Origin: Pseudomonadota bacterium
Lineage (GTDB): Bacteria > Desulfobacterota > Desulfobulbia > Desulfobulbales > Desulfocapsaceae
DNA: 64,000 nt
NCBI GenBank assembly: GCA_018820855.1
Contig: JAHJNL010000089.1
Span: forward strand, 35,151 to 99,150
Direction of reading: 5' to 3'
The position numbers and the translations under genes were made by a program. Each line of letters starts with the position of its first letter. Position 1 is the stretch's first letter. Below are positions 21,101 to 29,205 of this stretch, one piece after another. The notes under the pieces are model-generated. The model was given only the letters and a program-made list of their open reading frames with translations, did no database searches and had not been told where the DNA came from.

Positions 21101-21958
21101 AAAAAGGTAGGAGGCTCTCTCTATCCTGCCCTGCATGTTGAAAGAGATCGCGGCGGAGTCACGTTATCCTTTGAGCATGACAAAAAGAAGGCCATACAGC
21201 ACAACGTGAAAGGATCTCTTTTTCTCTACCAGCTCCACTTTGCAGAAGCTTTCAGGAATTTAAAGAAATATTGTCACACCAGTTTCTCGGGTCCTTCCTC
21301 TCTCTGGCTCACCAGCATAATTGGCAACAAAAAAGAGGCCGCAGACAGTTTACTCCACTTCATCATGAAAACTATTTTTGCCACTGACCTGGAGAACATA
21401 CCTGAAAAAGAGATTTTTGATGAGCAAATCAAAAATGTACAGCAATGTGACCTCTACCGAAAAGGCCAGGAGATATGTGACACAGTCCTTCTCATCCTGC
21501 GCAAACGCAAAGAAGTATCAGATCATATAAAGCGCTTTTCTAAGTTGGCACAACAGAGTCATTCCTACGAACCGAGCAGATATCATGAATATGCGGAGTT
21601 ACTGGAAGATATTCTCCCTGTGGATTTTTTTGAGACCAAAACCCTTGCAGACCTTGAAGGCTGTATCCGTTTTTTCCAGGCCCTCATGATTCGTATCGAA
21701 CGAGCCCACGCCAATCCTGCCAAAGATCGGATAAAGGCAAAACAGCTTGAACCCTACCTGCAGAAAACAAAAAGAATACCAGCTGATCTTTCCGATCTTC
21801 CTGAAGAATGCAGAAAGGCCCTGTCTCTTTTTCAGGCAATGGTCAATGAATTCCGGATTGTCATCTTTGCCCCTGAAATAAACAGGGGAATACAGGTATC
21901 TGAAAAGAAGTTAAAACAACAGTGGCAGATAATCAGTTCCTCATGCCCCGGTTTCTGA
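18200..21958 (+). CDS. hrpA: ATP-dependent RNA helicase HrpA (DEAH box)
   Basis: DEAH/RHA-family helicase of 1252 residues, close to the roughly 1300 of enterobacterial HrpA, implicated in RNA processing and stalled-ribosome rescue. Walker A GETGSGKTTQLPKF is near residue 31, the DEAH box IIDEAHERSLNIDFLLGYL near 127, motif III SATID follows, and motif VI is QRKGRCGRVGPGICIRLYS. The HA2/OB region and the long HrpA-specific C-terminal extension (from about 580) are present. No clear ribosome site precedes the ATG, but the N-terminus aligns with family starts. It is monocistronic. Confidence 0.95.
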   Translation: MQFDYPTELPIVFYRQSFLELFQKYQVIIVSGETGSGKTTQLPKFCLESFPDSTLLIGCTQPRRVAATSVASRVAEELKQHADLVGYKIRFHDKTSKDTRIKFMTDGVLLAETRQDPLLRRYNVIIIDEAHERSLNIDFLLGYLKKLLPRRPDLKLIITSATIDTKIFSRHFDNAPVLNVEGRSFPVEIRYQPPAETEEKDGFSYVEHCVEAIVQLHHREPSRDTLIFLPTEKDIRECCALLENRLSASLILPMFGKLQAADQQKIFRASKLTKIVVATNVAETSITVPGIRYVIDTGLARISQYNVRARTTSLPITRVSQASADQRKGRCGRVGPGICIRLYSEEDYLGRDQYTLPEIKRSNLAEVILQMIAMDLGSPLDFPFIEPPHSGAIRDGYALLNELCALDSENKLSKIGTLMARLPIDPPISRILIAARENNCVREIKIIAPALAIQDPRVRPADRESEADSAHKKFAHPQSDFLTLLNIWDLFHSVQDKVRSWNRLKKFCVSHFLSFQRMREWIDLHDQLASILNREKGFTENTAPASYQAIHKSLCTGFLRNIGLKKEKKLYQGAGNKELMVFPGSHQFHSSGKWIIAASFLETNRLYALTVANIDPEWLIETASHLYRRSWSNPRWQKKSGQVVADEKISLFGLILSADRMVNFGRTSQKNQEEARQIFIQHGLLEHEINGNYPFLEKNRDILSKWQDTEERLRKRDLLVDDTTLHQFYEQRLPSGVYDCFTLNRFLRKKSNQSLLMMREEDILNRKPEEQELQDFPKQLTVGSRLFQLQYHLSPGDDDDGVTVRIPLDAADSVPETSFEWLVPGLIREKVIFLLKGLPKRIRKHLIPLSNTVDLLLDDCTHYQGSLYHSLEKGIFKMFRIKVGRADWPVQIPPHLCMRFLLCDESGRTIASGRELHKLLQEIDRLPAQEVAPNQATSQRLSQWQGKLFKTWDFEGLERRIPLFTTGKKVGGSLYPALHVERDRGGVTLSFEHDKKKAIQHNVKGSLFLYQLHFAEAFRNLKKYCHTSFSGPSSLWLTSIIGNKKEAADSLLHFIMKTIFATDLENIPEKEIFDEQIKNVQQCDLYRKGQEICDTVLLILRKRKEVSDHIKRFSKLAQQSHSYEPSRYHEYAELLEDILPVDFFETKTLADLEGCIRFFQALMIRIERAHANPAKDRIKAKQLEPYLQKTKRIPADLSDLPEECRKALSLFQAMVNEFRIVIFAPEINRGIQVSEKKLKQQWQIISSSCPGF

Positions 21959-22172
21959 CAGACTATTCATCCAAGAGAAGCAATAGTTCCTGTAAATTGA
22001 AGCGCCTGACCCTGTCGCAGATAACCTCAACTAAAGAAGATTGATTATTTCGCGTTGAGGTTTGTATTGGCATCAGAAAGCTAGTTAAAAATAAGCCCCT
22101 CTGCCAAATTCTCGGAGAGAGCTTCTTGTTTCTATGGTTGCTGGCAGTAAATAGTTAGTGCTTAATCTACTT

Positions 22173-22561
22173 TTATGGTGCCGTGGAACAACACCAAACT
22201 GGTAAATATAAACATTTAAAATCATAGTTAGCTGTGTTCACCTCCATCACGTCTGAAAAAGGAGGCTCAACATGCATGTATGTAAGAGCTGTTCTACCTT
22301 TTAGCCCGTCAACAGTGCTTGTGTCTTTTAACCATGCTCTATTGCTTGTGCCTGACATGCTCCCTTCACATGATATTGTTGCAACATTAGAAGTACTAGT
22401 TAATGGGGTCCAACCCACGAGTTCTGCTGATGAACATACCCAAGTATCTCCTGTCCGCTGCTATTGCCGACAAAGCAAACAACATTATTGCCTATGTTAC
22501 AAATGAGTAAACTTTCTTCAACTGTCTCTCCTGTATAACTAACAAAATTGTATTCACTTTT
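22173..22561 (-). pseudogene. Probable frameshifted remnant of a short unknown gene
   Basis: Two minus-strand frames read as plausible, compositionally similar protein. The upstream frame (from just after a stop at 22562) gives SEYNFVSYTGETVEESLLIC and NIGNNVVCFVGNSSGQ, ending near 22450. A second frame continues with DTWVCSSAELVGWTPLTS and ends at the TAA at 22173 after a cysteine-containing tail. Joining them needs one frameshift near 22445-22460. The Cys/Trp/Asn/Ser-rich composition suggests an exported or surface protein, but no family is recognised. No start codon or signal peptide is seen upstream, so the 5' part is missing. Confidence 0.35.
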
Positions 22562-22752
22562 TTAGCAAAGCGTCTTTTGTGTGGAAAACCTATATTAAAA
22601 TATTTTATATAGCAATCTCAATATGATGAGAATCATGGCAGGTTAAGGTTCAGCGTAAACATCTAAGAGAACAATCTTGTCTCATCCTGTGGAGAATCTA
22701 TCAGATATTATTCAGCCTGGTTTAGAGAAGTAGCAGATAAACCACATATAAC

Positions 22753-22787
22753 TACAGCTAAAAGCTAACGGCTAACAGCACAAGTTC
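22753..22787. repeat. 7-base-period intergenic repeat
   Basis: Five consecutive heptamers: ACAGCTA, AAAGCTA, ACGGCTA, ACAGCAC, AAGTTCA. It shares the period and sequence style of the repeats at 25284, 28211 and 46244. Confidence 0.6.
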
Positions 22788-22903
22788 AGTAAACGTTTTT
22801 TACGAGCTATACGGAGTACAAAAAATAATGCAGGCAGAGAGGGTATGCCTGGGTAGCTGAAAAATTGTAACGAGTTGCAGATGAGAAGTTTCTGAAAACA
22901 CCA

Positions 22904-25210
22904 TCAATGACCGAAGACAACCTCTCTGAAAAAAACAATCAGGCTTTCCCGGCGACTTCTCATTTTTACCTGTTCCGGGATAAGATCAGTATGGTCAACC
23001 TTCATGACCGCCATTTTGTATTCTATGTGGGAGGCAAAGCGATTGTCGAGGTACCAGGCATAAGTAAGGCCGAAAAGGAGGCCAGGTGGAGTAAACCCCT
23101 CTTCACCGTTGATGAGTCGGGTATAATGATTTGCATCATCCGGATCTTGGACCATCCTGGCAAGGGCCAGGTAGTCAGAAAGATCTTCATTACTTAAATA
23201 ACAGTCCCTTACAGCGAGAGGTTTGAGATAGAGATGATAAGCCTTGCCCAGGATTATCCCATCCGCCGTCACAGGAAGCATTTCCTTTCGCTGAAAATAA
23301 TCCCCAAGTAATGACTGACCAAGGGCAACAAGGAATGCCACCTCCAGATCACCTTCTGTACGAAACTGATCCTGACGTATCTTGAGCAGGCCATCATAGG
23401 GATCAAAAAAAGAATAGACGCGATCCCACTTCTGATTACGTTTCCACTCCTCTGTTTCTATACATTGTATTCCCTTTACAAGCTGCAGATGTGCCAGAGG
23501 GATATCCTTATGATTCCATATAATATCCTGTAGAATTTCCCGTAAAGTCTCATCATCTTTTCCTGTCTGACTTCGCAGTTCAATAGAGATTCCTGCCAAA
23601 TAGTCACGAATCTGTCTGTAACGTATCGAAGGGAGTTCAGAAGTAGTCAGGAAATGACTTTTTGTTATCAGAGCCGAATTGGTAGGAGCTGCACCTCGTT
23701 CCGTTACATGATGAAAGGTCGCCCACAGAGTGCGGATAACCAGAGAAAACTGTTCCGCATCATGTCGGATAACACCATGCTCTAAGAGGACTGAAGGCGA
23801 ATACATGCCACATTCAAGGGGAACGATTCCCTGTAAGCGGACCTTTTCCCGGTCAAGATAGATAGGAATCTTCCCTTCCACCGCATAATTCTGCAAGACT
23901 GTTGCCGGAACATTTTTTAAGGAGAGACACAAGACCTGATCAAAAAGCCCACGGGTACCACCTGGAATATTTCGTTCATAAGCCTTTAACAGGTCAGAAA
24001 GATGAAATTTCCGCTCCGGGTCAACCATACTGAGATCTGTTTCACCAGTCTGTACCCAGAGATTGGACACCAGTATCTTCAGAGCCTTATGATTCTTTTT
24101 AACAGCATCAGCAATACCCGGTACCTGAAACACAGGAATAAGAGAACTATACAGGCTACCGGGTGCCATTATCATGATATCAGCACCTTCAATAAGATCA
24201 AAAACAGAAGATGAGACATCGGGCTCGCCACAGAAATTAACAAATGCGCGATCTATAGGATAGCCACGATGGGTATGACCCGATTTATATTCTCCATTAA
24301 GCTGGGCACCATTTGTATAGCGCAGACTCAATTGGGCAGGAACAGAGGTACAGGGCAGGACTGCAAGTTCATCTGCACCAAGCAAGGCGCAAAGTAATGC
24401 TATTCCGCGATAGAGATGTTTTCGAACCAGAACAGGCTCTGAAGCCAATCTGATATTATCATACCGATCAGGAATGCGTTTATAAATAGACGCGGCAAGA
24501 ATCAAGTTCCCAAGACAATGTGGCCTTGAGAGAGTATTGTGAAGCCGCGCATCATCAAAGAGTAGAGAAATTCTTTTTTCAAGCCCGTCCTGGATTGCCT
24601 TGGGAAGAATATTGCGCTCTGCAAGACCGCAGTCCCGCAAAAGTTGCTGGGAATTCTCAGGCCTGGCAGAGAAGCGATAGTTGAAAACTGTGGCAAGGAG
24701 ACTTACAGTCCGTGTCGCCTCAGCCTCGGTCAAACCATACAACTCATGCAGCAGAGAAAGTTGGATTGACGAGAGCAAAACGTGACGGATATCCCCAAGT
24801 GCTATCAGAGGCAGATCTTTCAGCAGTTCACCGGTTGAGCCGCCGTCATCGGTGACACAAACAATGGAGCGGGTCTTAGGAAACAGACTCTTCATGCCTG
24901 AAAAGGGATTTCTGGCCCAGGAACTGCTTCTGCTATCTCCTCCGACAATGGTAGAGAGTCCGGTCCCACCACCAAAGACCACAACATTGAGATCTTGCAC
25001 CGGCTCACTCGCCAGAGCATCTCTTAACTGTTGCAGGCCGTTAGCAGTTTCTGACGGAAGTCCCGGCGGCACCCCGGAGAGAATCAATTCCACCAATTTT
25101 TCACGCAGATCATCGTGAGGAAGGAGATCCAGTGGTGACAACTGTTTTCCACTAATCCGTTTCAAACTGTCAACAAGGTCAGCCGTATGTTCTTCTCTAT
25201 GATTTTGCAA
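22904..25210 (-). CDS. CofD/YvcK-family protein with long C-terminal extension
   Basis: A 768-residue cytoplasmic protein. Residues 75-470 match the CofD/GlmR (UPF0052) fold: the nucleotide loop VVFGGGTGLSTIVGG (GGGTGL at 80-85), VTDDGGSTGELLKDL, GDIRHVLL and MAPGSLYSSLIPVFQVPGI. YvcK/GlmR proteins bind UDP-sugars and regulate carbon flow to the cell wall. CofD itself transfers phospholactate to a deazaflavin. This protein adds a helical leader of about 75 residues and about 300 extra C-terminal residues (YSFFDPYDGLLKIRQDQF, GEEGFTPPGLLFGLTYAWYL) of unknown function. No other F420 gene is nearby. The start codon is TTG with no clear ribosome site. It lies 116 bases downstream of mdh. Confidence 0.8.
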   Translation of the reverse strand: MQNHREEHTADLVDSLKRISGKQLSPLDLLPHDDLREKLVELILSGVPPGLPSETANGLQQLRDALASEPVQDLNVVVFGGGTGLSTIVGGDSRSSSWARNPFSGMKSLFPKTRSIVCVTDDGGSTGELLKDLPLIALGDIRHVLLSSIQLSLLHELYGLTEAEATRTVSLLATVFNYRFSARPENSQQLLRDCGLAERNILPKAIQDGLEKRISLLFDDARLHNTLSRPHCLGNLILAASIYKRIPDRYDNIRLASEPVLVRKHLYRGIALLCALLGADELAVLPCTSVPAQLSLRYTNGAQLNGEYKSGHTHRGYPIDRAFVNFCGEPDVSSSVFDLIEGADIMIMAPGSLYSSLIPVFQVPGIADAVKKNHKALKILVSNLWVQTGETDLSMVDPERKFHLSDLLKAYERNIPGGTRGLFDQVLCLSLKNVPATVLQNYAVEGKIPIYLDREKVRLQGIVPLECGMYSPSVLLEHGVIRHDAEQFSLVIRTLWATFHHVTERGAAPTNSALITKSHFLTTSELPSIRYRQIRDYLAGISIELRSQTGKDDETLREILQDIIWNHKDIPLAHLQLVKGIQCIETEEWKRNQKWDRVYSFFDPYDGLLKIRQDQFRTEGDLEVAFLVALGQSLLGDYFQRKEMLPVTADGIILGKAYHLYLKPLAVRDCYLSNEDLSDYLALARMVQDPDDANHYTRLINGEEGFTPPGLLFGLTYAWYLDNRFASHIEYKMAVMKVDHTDLIPEQVKMRSRRESLIVFFREVVFGH

Positions 25211-25283
25211 TGGAATGTCGATTTATGGTTTTTGGTTCTGAGAAGTGGTTAACAACAGACGATGTTCAGTGACAAACTTGTCA

Positions 25284-25325
25284 AATAACCACTTTCAACT
25301 GCTAACTCTCAATGTTCAACTTTCT
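25284..25325. repeat. 7-base-period intergenic repeat
   Basis: Six consecutive heptamers on the plus strand: AATAACC, ACTTTCA, ACTGCTA, ACTCTCA, ATGTTCA, ACTTTCT. Read on the minus strand the units are of the TGAAAGT/TAGCAGT type, matching the array at 28211. It occupies the mdh to cofD-like spacer just past the mdh stop. Confidence 0.7.
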
Positions 25326-25326
25326 G

Positions 25327-26253
25327 TTACAGACCGGTGGCTGCCATCTGTTTCTCAACCGCCAGAACTGAAAGCTGCAGGGCTTTGTTCTCCTCTGCTG
25401 TCAACTCAAACTCAAGAATTCTCTCAACACCCTTTTCACCAATCACCACAGGAACACCAAGAAAGTAACCGGAAACACCAAACTCACCTTCTAAGTAAGC
25501 AGCACAGGGAAGAACCCTTTTGGAATCAGTGAGCACGGCCTCTGCCATCTCCACGGCGGCAAGCCCTGGAGTGTAAAAAGCAGAACCGGTCTTGAGATGA
25601 TTGACGATCTCAATTCCACCATTCTGGGTCCGTTCAACGATAGCATCTATTTGCTCACGGGAAAGGAGATCGGTGATGGGCACACCGGCGACGTTGGCCA
25701 ATCTGACGAGGGGCATCATATTATCACCATGAATTCCCATGACCAGGGCATTGACATCTTTGGGAGCCACTCCCACGGCTTCGGCCAGGAAGGTTCGATA
25801 ACGTGCAGAATCAAGGACACCCGCCATACCGATTACCTTTTTCTTGGGATGTCCGGTTACCTTGAATGCTGTATGTACCATGGCATCGATGGGATTAGTC
25901 ACCACGATCAGGACACAGTCTGGTGAATGCTTGACCGCCTCTTCAGCACAGGCCTTGACAATGGCCACATTTTTTACCAGAAGATCATCACGGGACATAC
26001 CGGGTTTCCGCGCCAGTCCTGCCGAAATAATCACCACATCGGAATTTGCCGTATCAGCGTAATTATTACTGCCCTTGATTGAGTAGTAAAACCCTTCCAC
26101 CGGGCCGGCCTGGAGAAGATCAAGGGCCTTGCCCTGAGGAATTCCTTCAGCCACGTCGAGGAGAACAATATCACCAAGATTTTTGATTGCAGCCCAATGG
26201 GCAGCTGTTGCTCCAACGTTTCCGGCACCGATAATGGTAATTTTTTTTCTCAT
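25327..26253 (-). CDS. mdh: Malate dehydrogenase (LDH-like class)
   Basis: NAD-dependent interconversion of malate and oxaloacetate. 308 residues, the usual size of the LDH-like bacterial MDH class. The Rossmann loop IGAGNVGATAAHWAA ends in an aspartate (IVLLD) favouring NAD. ARKPGMSRDDLL carries the substrate-specificity arginines of malate enzymes, NPIDAMVH follows, and the catalytic histidine is in MGIHGDNMMPL. The ribosome site AGGAAAC is 6 bases before the ATG. It lies 85 bases after kdsB on the same strand, followed by the CofD-like gene. Confidence 0.96.
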   Translation of the reverse strand: MRKKITIIGAGNVGATAAHWAAIKNLGDIVLLDVAEGIPQGKALDLLQAGPVEGFYYSIKGSNNYADTANSDVVIISAGLARKPGMSRDDLLVKNVAIVKACAEEAVKHSPDCVLIVVTNPIDAMVHTAFKVTGHPKKKVIGMAGVLDSARYRTFLAEAVGVAPKDVNALVMGIHGDNMMPLVRLANVAGVPITDLLSREQIDAIVERTQNGGIEIVNHLKTGSAFYTPGLAAVEMAEAVLTDSKRVLPCAAYLEGEFGVSGYFLGVPVVIGEKGVERILEFELTAEENKALQLSVLAVEKQMAATGL

Positions 26254-26338
26254 TGTGTTTCCTATTTGGCAGAATAATAATCACAGGGCGCAAACGCGGT
26301 GCGAATGCATTCACCTCATCTTTACTTTTTTGAATAAT

Positions 26339-27127
26339 TCATGTTGATCTGGACTCTGCTGTGTTGTTTATAATAAATTCTTCCACCCTTTTCAGATCCT
26401 CAGGTGTGTCCACCTCGATTGAATCGTGGGATGTCAAGACGACCTTGATCCTGTAGCCATATTCAAGGGCGCGCAACTGTTCCAACTTTTCAAAACGCTC
26501 CCATTCTCCTTCTGGCAAAGCAACAAAGGTCAGCAGAAATCCTTTCCGGTAAGCATAAAACCCCAGATGTTTGTAATAGGTTGGACCGATTTTTTCTTCA
26601 GGGTTTCGTTGAAAAGGGACCGGCGATCTGGAGAAATAGAGGGCATTCATTTCATGATCAAAAACAGTTTTCACATGATTGGGATCATTGATTTCCTCTG
26701 GTCTGATAATCTTATAGATAAGGGTGGCCATGGGCAGCGAAGGATCATCAAGCAGAGGTTTTGCCACCTGTTCAATGACTTCCGGAGCGAAAAGAGGCTG
26801 ATCGCCCTGGATATTGACGACCACATCATGCTCGGATATGTTAAGAAGTTCGGCAGCCTCGGCAAGACGATCGGAACCTGAAACATGATCATTGCGGGTG
26901 AGAACGTATTCACCTCCAAAAGATGCCACGCAATCTGCGATACGCTGATCATCCGTAGCCACTACGACGCGACTCAAGAGTTTCACGGCCTGGGCCCGCT
27001 CCACAACATGCTGAATCATTGATTTGCCATTGATAAGAGCCAGCGGCTTTCCTTCAAAACGATTAGAGTGGTAACGGGCCGGAATGATGGCCACCACTTC
27101 TATCTTCTCTTGTTTTCCTGTTTCCAT
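26339..27127 (-). CDS. kdsB: 3-deoxy-manno-octulosonate cytidylyltransferase
   Basis: Activates Kdo as CMP-Kdo for LPS inner core synthesis, marking a Gram-negative envelope. 262 residues. Motifs: the nucleotide-binding IIPARYHSNRFEGKPLA, VVATDDQRIADCV, VNIQGDQPLFAPEVI, YFSRSPVPFQR and HLGFYAYRKGFLL. First gene of a kdsB-mdh-cofD-like series on the minus strand. A few extra N-terminal residues precede the conserved core. The divergent spacer 27128-27411 separates it from rsmJ. Confidence 0.96.
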   Translation of the reverse strand: METGKQEKIEVVAIIPARYHSNRFEGKPLALINGKSMIQHVVERAQAVKLLSRVVVATDDQRIADCVASFGGEYVLTRNDHVSGSDRLAEAAELLNISEHDVVVNIQGDQPLFAPEVIEQVAKPLLDDPSLPMATLIYKIIRPEEINDPNHVKTVFDHEMNALYFSRSPVPFQRNPEEKIGPTYYKHLGFYAYRKGFLLTFVALPEGEWERFEKLEQLRALEYGYRIKVVLTSHDSIEVDTPEDLKRVEEFIINNTAESRST

Positions 27128-27411
27128 CTGTTATCGTTATATATGAATTGTTGAAAAGTAAGGATCGACCAGACTCTAAAAGCATTCTCTGGTAGCGTGC
27201 TCTTACCAGTCTGGAATCTATTAGCTTCTTTGGATATTTGACCGATGACAGTTGACTAGAAGTCTGTTTAGTTGTCAAGATACAAATTCCACAGATACTA
27301 GTATAGTTTTCCCTGATAATTATACATATTCTACCGTTTCCACAGGTTTCAGGAATATGGCCTTCTGGAATTCAGATTAAGCATAATTTATAAGTACACA
27401 TTTTTTTTCAG

Positions 27412-28209
27412 ATGAACCACTTCCCCCATCCACCATCGCCATCGCTACTTTCTCTGGCTGTCACCTACGTTGCGGAGCACCCGATTCTTCGGGAAAATGC
27501 CCTCAACCTGGCAAAAAAACTGCAATTAAATATGGTTGAACCTGCCGAGAAACAAAAAAATGACCTGTTACTGATCTACACAGAAGCAGGTTTACAGCTG
27601 CAACTAAGTGGCAACACCAAAGGAACACTCCACGTAGACTTTTCCTCAGGTGCAATGACTTATAGACGACTGCATGGAGGAGGAATCAAACAGCCACTGG
27701 CTAAAGCAGTAGGCATAAAACCAGGGAAAAGGCCATTTATTCTCGATGCCACAGCAGGACTTGGCAGCGATGCCTTTCTTCTGGCGACACTTGGATGCAG
27801 GGTGTGCATGGTGGAGCGTTCCCCTCTTCTCGCTGCACTGCTGCAGGATGGTATGCAAAGGGCAGCCGCTGACCGAGAACTTCAAGAAATCATGGCACAC
27901 AGACTTACCCTGCTCCAGGGTGATGCCCGTATTCTTATAGAAGGTCTGACAGAGAGACCGGATACCATCTATATGGATCCCATGTATCCCCATCGTCGTA
28001 AAGCCGCACTCAACAGACAGGAGATGCGAATCATCCGCAGCATAGTCGGCACTGACGAAGACGCCGATGAACTTCTCCGCACAGCCCTCCGCCATGCAGA
28101 CAAGCGAGTGGTGGTCAAGCGCCCCAAGGGTGCTCCGCAAATCGCTGACCGTGCCCCCACGCACGTTATCAGCATGAAAAACAGTCGTTATGATGTGTAT
28201 ATGGTGTAA
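27412..28209 (+). CDS. rsmJ: 16S rRNA (guanine-1516-N2)-methyltransferase
   Basis: SAM-dependent methyltransferase modifying G1516 of 16S rRNA. 265 residues. The RsmJ-type SAM motif ILDATAGLGSDAFLLATLGC is near residue 103, the acidic motif MVERSPLLAALL follows, and the catalytic box is YMDPMYPHRR. The N-terminal 90 residues carry the family's accessory domain (VDFSSGAMTYRRLHGGG). It is convergent with rlmH, and the 7-base-period repeat lies between them. Confidence 0.93.
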   Translation: MNHFPHPPSPSLLSLAVTYVAEHPILRENALNLAKKLQLNMVEPAEKQKNDLLLIYTEAGLQLQLSGNTKGTLHVDFSSGAMTYRRLHGGGIKQPLAKAVGIKPGKRPFILDATAGLGSDAFLLATLGCRVCMVERSPLLAALLQDGMQRAAADRELQEIMAHRLTLLQGDARILIEGLTERPDTIYMDPMYPHRRKAALNRQEMRIIRSIVGTDEDADELLRTALRHADKRVVVKRPKGAPQIADRAPTHVISMKNSRYDVYMV

Positions 28210-28210
28210 A

Positions 28211-28245
28211 GGTTAGTTGAAAGTGGATAGTGGACAGTTGAAAGC
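28211..28245. repeat. 7-base-period intergenic repeat
   Basis: Five consecutive heptamers: GGTTAGT, TGAAAGT, GGATAGT, GGACAGT, TGAAAGC. The third-to-last base onward (AGT) is nearly constant. It starts two bases after the rsmJ stop. Confidence 0.7.
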
Positions 28246-28290
28246 AAGATAATATCCGAAACTCAACGAATACACCTTTCCGGTTATTTT

Positions 28291-28758
28291 CTATTTATGA
28301 TACTTTTCCCCGGCCTTAATCGTATATGCCCGATACAACTGCTCCAGGAGAAACAGGCGAACCATATCATGGGTAAAAGTCATCCGAGAGAGCGAGAGAC
28401 AAAAATCAGCCTGACCAAGGACTTCCGACGCATGTCCGGTGGGACCTCCGATAAGAAAGGAAACCTGTTTTTTCCCCTCCATTTCCCACCGGGAAAGGAG
28501 ATCAGCCAGTTCCTCGGAACTAATCTGCCTGCCTTGGGCATCAAGAGCCACTTTGACAGCTGCAGGAGGTAGCGCAGCAAGGAGGACTCGCCCCTCCTCC
28601 TGTCGTTCCTGCTCTTCTGTCCACCCCTTCTTCCTTTTCAGTTTCAGAGTAGTTAATTGCAGACCGGTATAATGTTTAAGCCGTCCGGCATACTCATTAA
28701 TCCCCTGCTCTATAAAAGATTCTTTAGTTTTGCCGAGCAAAAGCAGTTCAAGCTTCAT
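28291..28758 (-). CDS. rlmH: 23S rRNA (pseudouridine-1915-N3)-methyltransferase
   Basis: SPOUT-class methyltransferase acting on pseudouridine 1915 of 23S rRNA. The 155-residue length is normal. The knot motif FLIGGPTGHASEVL and the C-terminal LSLSRMTFTHDMVRLFLLEQ plus YHK ending are diagnostic. It starts 3 bases after the stop of the cysteine-cluster gene, so they form an operon. Confidence 0.96.
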   Translation of the reverse strand: MKLELLLLGKTKESFIEQGINEYAGRLKHYTGLQLTTLKLKRKKGWTEEQERQEEGRVLLAALPPAAVKVALDAQGRQISSEELADLLSRWEMEGKKQVSFLIGGPTGHASEVLGQADFCLSLSRMTFTHDMVRLFLLEQLYRAYTIKAGEKYHK

Positions 28759-28761
28759 AAG

Positions 28762-29163
28762 TTAGCAATGGATTTTGTCCTGCGCTACCATTATCTCTTT
28801 CAGAATACGGCAGAACTTCTCATAAGATATCTCATGATTGATCCCGGGGCAGGATTCACGAATTGTCTCGAAGTTGTAGCTATCAGAAAGCATAGAGGGA
28901 TGCAACGGCCACTCTGCGCACCGCCAGGGACGACCCAAATGAACCGTGCAACCGGATTCATAAAAGATACAATGGCCATCCACAATTTTCATCTGCACCA
29001 CATTTCCGGTGACCCGCCAATATTTTTCTCTGACTTCAGCCTCGGAAAGACCTAAGGCCTGCACCATTCGCTTTTGATCGTTCTCATCAAGGGAGACAGT
29101 TGTCTCACCCTGGCAACAGTAACCGCACCTGGTACACTTGAAGATATCTGTTAAATCAGCCAT
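28762..29163 (-). CDS. YkgJ-family cysteine-cluster protein
   Basis: A 133-residue protein of the Zn/Fe-chelating cysteine-cluster family. N-terminal CTRCGYCCQGE, middle GHCIFYESGCTVHLGRPWRCAEWP and a later CPGI together give the usual cysteine set. The function is unknown. The family probably binds a metal or Fe-S centre. It lies between yqgE and rlmH, all on the minus strand. A second member of the family lies at 43949. Confidence 0.88.
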   Translation of the reverse strand: MADLTDIFKCTRCGYCCQGETTVSLDENDQKRMVQALGLSEAEVREKYWRVTGNVVQMKIVDGHCIFYESGCTVHLGRPWRCAEWPLHPSMLSDSYNFETIRESCPGINHEISYEKFCRILKEIMVAQDKIHC

Positions 29164-29205
29164 GGTCTCTTACTTGAAAAATGAAAAATAAAAAAAATCA
29201 ACAAC

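Larger units (their letters stand above)
21959..22903. other. 945-base stretch without an intact gene
   Basis: No intact gene of normal quality is seen. It holds a hairpin-forming inverted repeat (AACCTCAAC 22023-22031 with GTTGAGGTT 22054-22062), a probable decayed minus-strand ORF (22173-22561) and a 7-base-period repeat at 22753-22787. The AT-rich tail 22540-22750 shows nothing else. Confidence 0.7.

Noticed and set aside
22023..22062. Integron attC-like hairpin
   Set aside because: The arms (AACCTCAAC/GTTGAGGTT) do not fit the RYYYAAC and GTTRRRY core sites, and no integrase or second site is seen.
22904..25210. Assignment of the CofD-like gene to the GAK system or F420 synthesis
   Set aside because: The expected partner genes are absent from the neighbourhood and the C-terminal extension is unusual.
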